Below are positions 57,154-64,000 of a DNA stretch of 64,000 nucleotides, piece after piece. The stretch's first letter is position 1, and each line of letters starts with the position of its first letter. The DNA is from Phyllobacterium lublinensis (GTDB lineage: Bacteria > Pseudomonadota > Alphaproteobacteria > Rhizobiales > Rhizobiaceae): NCBI RefSeq assembly GCF_020164435.1, contig NZ_JAIUDQ010000009.1, positions 62,001 to 126,000 on the forward strand, read 5' to 3'. The notes below the pieces were generated by a model. The model saw only the letters and a list, made by a program, of their open reading frames with translations, searched no databases and had not been told where the DNA came from. The position numbers and the translations under genes were made by a program.

Positions 57154-60100
57154 CTATCCCATTTCCACTTCGACAATGCCTGGAATGGCCTTCATGGCAC
57201 TCGCAATCTGCGGCCCGACCCGGTAGCGGTTCGGCAATTCGATCTCGACCTCGGTCGCACCATTTTCCTTGATCAGGATCAGGCTAACGACCTGCCCGTC
57301 ATTCTGTGGCGCAAGATAAGGCGTTATGGCACTCAGCGGAGCGCTCGAGCGCATATAAAGGCGCAAGGCCTTCTGCATGCGCGTGGCCTCCTCTTCGAGG
57401 GAATGTGCCGTCTGGATGCGGAGGCTTATGCCCTCCGGCCGGTCTTCGGCGCCAACGGTCACCACTACGGACCTGCCCGGCTCGAGCAGGTCGCGGTACT
57501 GCGCCAAGGCCTCCGAGAAGAGTACCGCCTCAAATTGTCCTGAAGAATCAGAGAATTGGATGATACCCATCTTGTTGCCGGTCTTGGTCTTCCTTTCCTG
57601 CTTGGCGGTGATGGTACCGGCCAGACGTCCTGCATTGGCGCCGCGCTTCACTGCCGCAGAAAACTCGGCCCAAGTCTGCACGCGCATCTTTTCCAGAACA
57701 GCCCGGTATTCGTCGAGCGGATGCGCGGAAAGATAAAAACCTGCCGCCTCGAACTCGCGGCGCAACTTCTCCGCCGAAAGCCATGGTGCCGCGGCAGGCA
57801 GCTGAATGACCTGCGTTCCCCCGGCCGCCATGCCACCAAAAATGTCGGCCTGGCCGCTCATACTGTCTTCCTGGGTGCGCTGGGCATGGCCAATGATGCG
57901 GTCAAGCCCGGCAATGAGCGCCGGCCGTTCGCGCCCGAAGCAATCGAAAGCGCCCGCATTTATGAGGCTTTCAAATACCCGCCGATTGACGACCCGCGGA
58001 TCGATCCGCTCACAGAAATCCTCGAGACTGGCGTATGGGGTAGCTCCCCGCTTCTCGACAATATGGTCAACCGCAGCCTCGCCGACACCCTTGATGGCTG
58101 CCAGGGAATAATAGATGCGGTTCTCGCCGACCTCGAACAGCCGGTAGGACGTGTTGACGGACGGCGTCACGACCTCGATACCGAGACGCACGGCTTCCCG
58201 TCGGAAATCGTTCAGCTTGTCGGTGTTCGACATATCGTATGTCATTGATGCAGCGAGAAATTCGACCGGATAATGCGCCTTCATGTACGCTGTCTGGAAC
58301 GAGACGATTGCATAGGCAGCGGCGTGGGATTTGTTAAAGCCATAGTCGGCAAACTTGGCGAGAAGGTCGAAGATGAAGTTGGCTTGAGGCTTGGTCACGC
58401 CGCGTTCCACCGCGCCGTCGACAAACCGCACCCGCTGCAGGTCCATTTCGGCGCGGATCTTCTTGCCCATGGCGCGACGCAGAAGATCAGCTTCGCCGAG
58501 CGTATAGCCGGACATTTCCTGCGCGATCTGCATCACCTGTTCCTGGTAGATGATGACGCCCTGTGTTTCCTTGACCAGGTGATCGATCTTCGGATGGATC
58601 GACGCCATCTCCTCATCGCCATTCTTGCGCGCGTTGTAGGTCGGGATGTTTTCCATCGGACCCGGGCGATAAAGCGCGACCAGCGCAATGATATCTTCGA
58701 TGCGATCAGGGCGCATGCCGATCAGCGCTTTGCGCATACCGGTGCTTTCCACCTGGAACACACCAACCGTTTCACCACGCGACAACATTTCGTAGGTGGG
58801 TTTATCGTCGAAGGGCAGATTGGAAAGATCGACCGTGATCCCGCGGCGCCTGACAAGGTTGACGGCGGTCTGAAGCACGGTCAGTGTCTTGAGGCCGAGA
58901 AAATCGAATTTGACCAGCCCCGCCTCTTCGACCATCTTCATGTTGAACTGGGTCACCGGCATATCGGAGCGTGGATCCCGGTACATCGGCACGAGTTCCG
59001 ACAGCGGCCTGTCACCTATAACGATGCCCGCCGCGTGCGTCGAAGCGTGGCGATAAAGTCCTTCCAGCTTCAATGAAATGTCGAGCAGCCGCTCAACCAC
59101 TGGCTCCTTGTCACGCTCCTCACGCAGGCGCGGTTCATCCTCGATCGCCTTCGACAATGTCACGGGATTGGCGGGGTTGGCCGGCACCATCTTGGTAAGG
59201 CGATCAACCTGGCCATAGGGCATTTCGAGTACGCGGCCCACGTCACGCAATACGGCGCGGGCCTGAAGCGTACCGAATGTGATGATCTGCGCTACTTGAT
59301 CGCGGCCATACTTGCCCTGGACATAGCGGATGACCTCGTCTCGCCGTTCCTGGCAGAAGTCGATATCAAAATCCGGCATCGAAACGCGATCGGGATTGAG
59401 AAAACGCTCGAACAACAGTGAAAACCTGAGCGGGTCGACATCAGTGATGGTCAGCGCATAGGCGACAAGCGATCCGGCACCCGATCCGCGGCCCGGACCA
59501 ACAGGAATATCATGGGCTTTCGCCCATTTGATGAAGTCGGAAACGATGAGAAAGTATCCCGGATACTTCATGCGGGTGATGATGGATATCTCGTATTCCA
59601 GCCGCTCGGAATACTGCTCACGGGTGTGTCCCCCAGCGAGGCCCGAGGTCTCGATACGTTGCGCCAGCCCCTGTCTGGCCTGCCGTGCCAACTCATCCGC
59701 CTCCGCCTGGAGGGCAGCATCGGGATCATCACCCTCGCCGGTAAAACGGGGCAGGATCGGAGCGCGATTTTTCGGATAATAGGAACAACGCAGCGCGATC
59801 TCGACGGTGTTTTCTACGGCCTCGGGCAGATCCGCAAACAGCTGCACCATCTCGTCTTCACTCTTGAGATAGTGGTCCGAGGTCAGGCGGCGCCGGTCAT
59901 CGATGGACAGCAGCGAACCGGCAGCGATGGCCAGCAGCGCATCGTGCGCCTCGTAGTCTCCGCTTTTGGAAAAGAAAACATCGTTGGTTGCAACAAGCGG
60001 CAATTCCAGTTCGTAGGCAAGCTCGACCTGGATTGCCTCCAACGCCCGGTCGTAGCCGCGATGGCGTTGCAATTCGACGTATAGCCGGTCACCAAAGAGC

Positions 60101-60654
60101 GAACGCAAATAGATGAGCCGCTGACGTGCGCGATCGACACGATCATCCTTGATCGCCTTGGCGATTGCGCCCTCCGGCCCTCCAGACAGGACGATGATGC
60201 CTTCCGTGCGGCCCGGCAGCCAATGGGACGCAATGTGTACGGGATCGCCAGCAGGCGTCTCAAGATAGGCCCGACTCACGAGCCGTACAAGATTGGCGTA
60301 GCCCTCCTCAGTCGCAGCCAGGAGTACGAGCGGCGCAAGACCGAGCGCCTCGCGCCGATTGGCGCTGCGGCTTTCCTCGGTCTGGTCATGAAAGGCGATG
60401 TCAAGCTGGCAGCCGATGATGGGCTGCAAGCCTACCTTTGAACCCTTCTGGGCGAATTCCAGTGCCCCAAAGAGGTTATTGGTATCGGTGATCGCGATGG
60501 CCGGCACCCGGCTGGCGACGGCGAGATCAATGACTTTCGGCACCTGTAAGGCGCCTTCAAGCAGCGAATACGCAGAATGAACCCTTAAGTGAACGAAACG
60601 CAGTGCCTGTTTGCCTGCATTGCCTTCGCCGTTGTTGCCCAGTCCATCAGCCAA
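57154..60654 (-). CDS. dnaE: DNA polymerase III alpha subunit
   Basis: The 1166-residue replicative polymerase. It has the N-terminal PHP domain (HLRVHSAYSLLEG), the catalytic palm aspartates in PDFDIDFCQERRDEV with PGRGSGAGSLVAY before them, the tandem HhH region near 860, and the OB-fold (AGTITAKQERKTKTGNKMG) near 1010. Length is normal for DnaE1; it is not DnaE2 (ImuC), which is shorter and accompanied by imuA/imuB. The region upstream holds an SOS box and a micropeptide gene 171 bases away. Confidence 0.96.
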   Translation of the reverse strand: MADGLGNNGEGNAGKQALRFVHLRVHSAYSLLEGALQVPKVIDLAVASRVPAIAITDTNNLFGALEFAQKGSKVGLQPIIGCQLDIAFHDQTEESRSANRREALGLAPLVLLAATEEGYANLVRLVSRAYLETPAGDPVHIASHWLPGRTEGIIVLSGGPEGAIAKAIKDDRVDRARQRLIYLRSLFGDRLYVELQRHRGYDRALEAIQVELAYELELPLVATNDVFFSKSGDYEAHDALLAIAAGSLLSIDDRRRLTSDHYLKSEDEMVQLFADLPEAVENTVEIALRCSYYPKNRAPILPRFTGEGDDPDAALQAEADELARQARQGLAQRIETSGLAGGHTREQYSERLEYEISIITRMKYPGYFLIVSDFIKWAKAHDIPVGPGRGSGAGSLVAYALTITDVDPLRFSLLFERFLNPDRVSMPDFDIDFCQERRDEVIRYVQGKYGRDQVAQIITFGTLQARAVLRDVGRVLEMPYGQVDRLTKMVPANPANPVTLSKAIEDEPRLREERDKEPVVERLLDISLKLEGLYRHASTHAAGIVIGDRPLSELVPMYRDPRSDMPVTQFNMKMVEEAGLVKFDFLGLKTLTVLQTAVNLVRRRGITVDLSNLPFDDKPTYEMLSRGETVGVFQVESTGMRKALIGMRPDRIEDIIALVALYRPGPMENIPTYNARKNGDEEMASIHPKIDHLVKETQGVIIYQEQVMQIAQEMSGYTLGEADLLRRAMGKKIRAEMDLQRVRFVDGAVERGVTKPQANFIFDLLAKFADYGFNKSHAAAYAIVSFQTAYMKAHYPVEFLAASMTYDMSNTDKLNDFRREAVRLGIEVVTPSVNTSYRLFEVGENRIYYSLAAIKGVGEAAVDHIVEKRGATPYASLEDFCERIDPRVVNRRVFESLINAGAFDCFGRERPALIAGLDRIIGHAQRTQEDSMSGQADIFGGMAAGGTQVIQLPAAAPWLSAEKLRREFEAAGFYLSAHPLDEYRAVLEKMRVQTWAEFSAAVKRGANAGRLAGTITAKQERKTKTGNKMGIIQFSDSSGQFEAVLFSEALAQYRDLLEPGRSVVVTVGAEDRPEGISLRIQTAHSLEEEATRMQKALRLYMRSSAPLSAITPYLAPQNDGQVVSLILIKENGATEVEIELPNRYRVGPQIASAMKAIPGIVEVEMG

Positions 60655-60825
60655 TTTGTACTATCTCCGAAACCTGAACGGAGAAACCGATTCACCGCAC
60701 CGTCATAGTCCGATATGCGCAATGAAGTGTCCACTCGATTTGAGGAATCATCCCCTTTCAACAGTGGAAAGAAATGGGGCCGCAGGAACATCGGTCGCTG
60801 CGTCCCCTGATGTCCTTGTCGGGAG

Positions 60826-60912
60826 CTAGATCGCGCTGACCCACATCGCAAACGTGGCAATGAACAGACTGACTGTAACGAATGACATGACGTCCTGGAA
60901 AAGTTCGCTCAT
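60826..60912 (-). CDS. SOS-linked 28-aa membrane micropeptide
   Basis: From ATG 60912 to TAG 60826 the frame codes 28 residues: it begins MSELFQDVM, has one predicted membrane helix (SFVTVSLFIATFAM) and ends MWVSAI. AAGGG lies eight bases before the ATG. A perfect LexA box (60952-60966) lies 40 bases upstream. Size, single span and SOS control match the plan of Caulobacter SidA (a 29-residue division inhibitor) and E. coli TisB (a 29-residue toxin); homology to either is not shown. A chance frame cannot be fully excluded because it is so short. Confidence 0.65.
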   Translation of the reverse strand: MSELFQDVMSFVTVSLFIATFAMWVSAI

Positions 60913-60951
60913 CGGTAAAACCCTTCTTCGTTGTCTCTATGTATATGTTTT

Positions 60952-60966
60952 GTTCCATTTTTGTTC
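60952..60966 (-). promoter_or_regulatory. LexA (SOS) box upstream of the 28-aa peptide
   Basis: Plus strand GTTC-CATTTTT-GTTC, a perfect GTTC-N7-GTTC site. On the minus strand it lies between a TTGACT and a TATACA hexamer, with a spacing (24) longer than standard, so the exact promoter is uncertain. The nearest start it could serve is the peptide at 60912, then dnaE at 60654. Confidence 0.85.
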
Positions 60967-61050
60967 TAAAGTCAAGCGGACCATAGCACCGGATGGCGCT
61001 ATGGTTTTTGAATTGTTAACGGATTGTAAAAGCGAAATGTGTTGTGCACA

Positions 61051-61734
61051 TCAAAGATTGGTAATCTTGCCATCCTTAAGGGTCACACGGCGGTCCATGC
61101 GGCGTGCAAGCTCGAAATTGTGCGTAGCGATCATGGCCGACAGCCCTGATTGTCGTACCAGCGCCTCCAGCGCCTCAAATACATAGGATGAGGTCACGGG
61201 ATCGAGGTTGCCTGTCGGCTCATCCGCAAGGAGAACCAAAGGAGCGTTGGCTACCGCACGGGCGATGGCGACTCGCTGCTGCTCGCCGCCGGACAGTTCG
61301 CTTGGCCGGTGCGAGGCGCGCGCCCCGACCTTCATATAGTCAAGCAGTTGCTGCGCACGCTCGGATGCCACACCGGGTTTCATGCCGCGAATCATTTGCG
61401 GCATCATCACATTTTCAAGTGCGGAGAACTCTGGCAGCAGATGGTGAAACTGGTATACGAAGCCGATATCATTGCGGCGGATAGCCGTGCGCTCGTCATC
61501 AGAAAGCGATCCGCACGACCTGCCATCGAGAATCACGTCGCCACTATCGGGCCGCTCGAGCAAGCCGGCTGTGTGAAGCAACGTTGATTTTCCGGCTCCC
61601 GAAGGCGCAACGAGCGCTACCATCTCACCCTTGCCAAGCGAAAAATTGGCGCTGTCAAGGATGACCAGTTCGCGGCCGATCTCATTGTACCGACGACCAA
61701 CCCCCGTCAGCTCAAGAATGGACCCGTTTGCCAT
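61051..61734 (-). CDS. lolD: Lipoprotein-releasing ABC transporter ATPase LolD
   Basis: The ATPase of LolCDE, which extracts outer-membrane lipoproteins from the inner membrane. The 227-residue protein has Walker [10 protein letters not shown] (43-51), signature LSGGEQQR (147-154) and Walker B/D-loop [11 protein letters not shown] (171-178). The gene begins one base after the lolC stop, in the operon proS-lolC-lolD. Confidence 0.95.
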   Translation of the reverse strand: MANGSILELTGVGRRYNEIGRELVILDSANFSLGKGEMVALVAPSGAGKSTLLHTAGLLERPDSGDVILDGRSCGSLSDDERTAIRRNDIGFVYQFHHLLPEFSALENVMMPQMIRGMKPGVASERAQQLLDYMKVGARASHRPSELSGGEQQRVAIARAVANAPLVLLADEPTGNLDPVTSSYVFEALEALVRQSGLSAMIATHNFELARRMDRRVTLKDGKITNL

Positions 61735-61735
61735 G

Positions 61736-63022
61736 TTATTCGTACCTCAGGGCTTCGACGGGATCGAGCGTGGCGGCCCGCCATGCCGGGAACAGCGTTG
61801 CCAGAAATGACAACACCAGCGCCATCAGGATCACCGAGAACGTCTCGTTAAAATCCATCTTGGCCGGCAATGTACTCAGGAAATAAAGTTCCGGGTTGAA
61901 CAGGGTTGTTCCTGACACCCAGGAAAAGAACTCCCTGATGCGTTCGACATTGAGACAGACGACAACACCAAGGACCACCCCTGCGATCGTACCCGTGACA
62001 CCGATCGCCGCCCCGGTCATCAGGAAGATCCGCAGCACCGAGTTGCGCGTGGCGCCCATGGTACGCAGGATCGCAATATCGTGTCCCTTGTCCTTCACGA
62101 GCATGATGAGGCCCGAGATAATATTCAGTGCGGCAACAAGCACGATCAACGTCAGAATCATGAACATCACGTTGCGTTCAACCTGCAGGGCCGAGAAGAA
62201 GGTCTGGTTCCGCTGGCGCCAGTCGGTAAGCATTAGAGCCCGCTGCGCAGCATCTTCGATCGGCTTCTTCAAGGCATCCACATTGTCCGGATTGTCGGCA
62301 AAGATCTCGATCGACTGGACCTTATTGTCCTGGTTGAAATAGAGCTGCGATTCTTCGAGCGGCATGAGGATGATGGAGGCGTCATACTCGGACATGCCAA
62401 TCTCGAAAATCGCTGTCACCGGGTATGATTTGACGCGCGGCGCCATGCCGAGCGGCGTTACGTCGCCGTCGGGAGAAATGAGCGTCAGCTTATCGCCAAG
62501 GCCCAGCCCCATGTTTTCGGCCATGCGTGTGCCTATGGCGACGCCACCACCCGTATTGAATCCTTCAAACGTCCCCTGTCGTACATTTTTTGCAACCAGT
62601 TGAAGTTTCGCGATATCCTCTTCGCGCAAACCTCGCACCAGTGCACCGGAGCCGGCGCCGACATTCCCCTTGGCCAGGACCTGCCCCTCCACCACGGGAA
62701 TCGCAAACGAAACGCCTGGAACCGCATCTATGCGCTTGATTACCGCATCAAAGTCATCCAGCGGACGATCCATCGGCTGCATGATGACATGGCCATTGAT
62801 CCCGAGAATACGTGTCAGGAGCTCACTGCGGAAACCGTTCATCACTGCCATGACGATGATAAGTGTCGCTACGCCGAGCATGATTCCGGTAAACGAGAAA
62901 CCGGCGATCACGGATATGAATGTTTCCTTCCGCCTCGCGCGCAAATAGCGCCAAGCGATCATTCGCTCATAGGCCGAGAAGGGCTTGGAACCCGACGTCG
63001 CGTTACCGGTCGACTCGCTCAT
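61736..63022 (-). CDS. lolC: Lipoprotein-releasing ABC transporter permease LolC/E
   Basis: A 428-residue permease with the FtsX-like fold: one N-terminal span (about 40-60, [23 protein letters not shown]), a large periplasmic domain (about 60-280) and three C-terminal spans ending in [19 protein letters not shown], the usual LolC/LolE terminus. Alphaproteobacteria carry a single LolF-like permease, so C versus E is not distinguished. The ATG overlaps the proS stop (ATGA). Confidence 0.93.
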   Translation of the reverse strand: MSESTGNATSGSKPFSAYERMIAWRYLRARRKETFISVIAGFSFTGIMLGVATLIIVMAVMNGFRSELLTRILGINGHVIMQPMDRPLDDFDAVIKRIDAVPGVSFAIPVVEGQVLAKGNVGAGSGALVRGLREEDIAKLQLVAKNVRQGTFEGFNTGGGVAIGTRMAENMGLGLGDKLTLISPDGDVTPLGMAPRVKSYPVTAIFEIGMSEYDASIILMPLEESQLYFNQDNKVQSIEIFADNPDNVDALKKPIEDAAQRALMLTDWRQRNQTFFSALQVERNVMFMILTLIVLVAALNIISGLIMLVKDKGHDIAILRTMGATRNSVLRIFLMTGAAIGVTGTIAGVVLGVVVCLNVERIREFFSWVSGTTLFNPELYFLSTLPAKMDFNETFSVILMALVLSFLATLFPAWRAATLDPVEALRYE

Positions 63023-64000
63023 CAAATTCCCGCCTGAACGTTCGCCGGGCCGGCAAGCTTGTTGATGGCAGCCTCGACGCTCAACGTTTCCCGCGCACCC
63101 GTAGCTCTATCCTTGATTTCGACTTCGCCGGCCGCAACACCGCGCGGTCCGACGATCACCTGTGTCGGCAGGCCGATCAAATCCATGGTCGCAAACTTGG
63201 CACCCGGGCGATCATCGGTATCATCCAGCAATGGTTCGAGTCCCGCATTCGTGAGGGCCTCGTAAAGCTTGCCGGAAACGGCGTCACAGCCCTCATCACC
63301 GGGCTTCATATTGACGATGCCAGCACCGAACGGCGCAACAGCTTTCGGCCAGATGATACCATTTTCGTCGTGCGAGGCTTCAATGATAGCTGCTACAACA
63401 CGCGACGGCCCAATGCCGTAGGACCCCATCGACACAAGATGGTCCTTGCCATCGGGGCCGCTAACCTTTGCTCCCATGGGTTCGGAGTATTTAGTGCCGA
63501 AATGGAATATGTGCCCCACTTCGATGCCGCGGGCAGCAAGCTGTTCGGACTTGTCGACCTTAGCCCAGGCAGCCTCGTCATGCATTTCGTCGGTTGCAGC
63601 ATAAGGCGTTGTCCAGCGCGTGACGATATCAGCAATCTCATCGTCATTGTCGAAGTTCGTGTCGGCGCCGGGCACCGGCAGATCAAGATAGGCGCGGTCA
63701 CAAAAAACCTGGCTTTCGCCCGTATCTGCGAGAATGATGAATTCGTGGCTGAGTTCACCGCCAATCGGTCCCGTATCGGCGCGCATCGGAATCACCTTGA
63801 TGCCCAATCGCGAGAATGTGCGCAGATAGGCGACAAACATACGGTTGTAGGCCGCCTTGGCGCCGTCAAAATCCAGATCGAATGAATAAGCATCCTTCAT
63901 CAGGAATTCGCGAGAACGCATCACGCCAAAACGGGGGCGGCGCTCATCGCGGAACTTCCATTGAATGTGATAGAGATTCAGTGGCAAGTTCTTGTAGGAC
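63022..64000 (-). CDS. proS: Prolyl-tRNA synthetase, C-terminal part
   Basis: The gene enters from the right edge and shows its last 326 codons. Class II motif 2 ([21 protein letters not shown]) and motif 3 ([33 protein letters not shown]) are present, then the anticodon-binding domain (from about VNMKPGDEG) to the end. Only about 120 residues lie between motifs 2 and 3, too short for the YbaK-like editing insertion, so this is the short alphaproteobacterial ProRS. It is co-transcribed with lolC and lolD. Confidence 0.95.
   Translation of the reverse strand, partial: SYKNLPLNLYHIQWKFRDERRPRFGVMRSREFLMKDAYSFDLDFDGAKAAYNRMFVAYLRTFSRLGIKVIPMRADTGPIGGELSHEFIILADTGESQVFCDRAYLDLPVPGADTNFDNDDEIADIVTRWTTPYAATDEMHDEAAWAKVDKSEQLAARGIEVGHIFHFGTKYSEPMGAKVSGPDGKDHLVSMGSYGIGPSRVVAAIIEASHDENGIIWPKAVAPFGAGIVNMKPGDEGCDAVSGKLYEALTNAGLEPLLDDTDDRPGAKFATMDLIGLPTQVIVGPRGVAAGEVEIKDRATGARETLSVEAAINKLAGPANVQAGI

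Noticed and set aside
60758..60958. 66-codon minus-strand frame overlapping the 28-aa peptide
   Set aside because: Different frame, no ribosome binding site, no hydrophobic or family pattern; its upstream part covers the promoter.

Overview
This 64 kb window is a stretch of core chromosome from an alphaproteobacterium of the order Hyphomicrobiales (Rhizobiales), most like the Phyllobacteriaceae/Brucellaceae (a Phyllobacterium-type genome is my best guess). The evidence is the order-typical set of small families (DUF992, DUF3126, DUF3572, DUF6105, PAS_5, BTLCP cysteine peptidase), the divK-pleD pair, the proS-lolC-lolD and gatC-gatA clusters, a short-form ProRS, and SOS boxes of the alphaproteobacterial type GTTC-N7-GTTC. 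No rRNA, tRNA, CRISPR array, prophage or intact insertion sequence was seen. 

Layout. 1-2.1 kb: a partial NTF2-like gene, yjhX behind a structured leader, and a Y-family polymerase with its own SOS box. 2.1-9.4 kb (minus strand): recJ, a small periplasmic protein, glpX, hom, an AlaC/DapL-type aminotransferase, yidD and a degenerate IscU-like scaffold. 9.6-11.9 kb (plus): folE, hisI, a patatin-like phospholipase. 11.9-25.2 kb: mixed-strand housekeeping and envelope genes (CBS, rhomboid, PAS, PilZ, DUF922, DUF992, BTLCP, gamma-carbonic anhydrase, cysE, hydrolase, DUF192, double cold-shock protein, gloA, M48 protease, DUF898). 25.3-28.7 kb: pccB without a neighbouring pccA, then several very small genes and a GFA-domain gene. 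28.8-35.2 kb (minus): a tightly overlapping run BaiN-type oxidoreductase/YdcF/GNAT/gatA/GNAT/gatC, then a large periplasmic protein. 35.3-36.9 kb: UPF0173 hydrolase, ruvX, DUF6105. 36.9-38.6 kb: an accessory patch with a signal-less TctC/Bug-type gene and an IS630 transposase remnant. 38.6-44.5 kb: aidB-like acyl-CoA dehydrogenase, pyrB, a pyrC-like gene lacking the metal-binding HxH motif, plsY, dprA. 45-51.1 kb: topA, rnr, DUF983, NUDIX. A 351-bp element with 31-bp terminal inverted repeats separates NUDIX from an MFS transporter. 52.9-64 kb: rpmG, pleD, divK, DUF3572, SOS-linked dinB, dnaE, a tiny SOS-linked membrane peptide, lolD, lolC and partial proS.

How the genes work together. The strongest theme is DNA damage response. 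Three perfect GTTC-N7-GTTC LexA boxes occur: before each of the two Y-family polymerases, and before a 28-codon single-membrane-span peptide between dnaE and lolD. That peptide has a good ribosome binding site and the same overall plan as known SOS-induced membrane micropeptides (Caulobacter SidA, a division inhibitor; E. coli TisB, a toxin). It is the best candidate here for an undescribed function. A second theme is c-di-GMP and cell-cycle signalling (pleD, divK, PilZ). A third is RNA-level control: perfect hairpins that enclose the ribosome binding site occur before a DUF922 gene and before the BTLCP peptidase gene, and yjhX has an elaborate leader.
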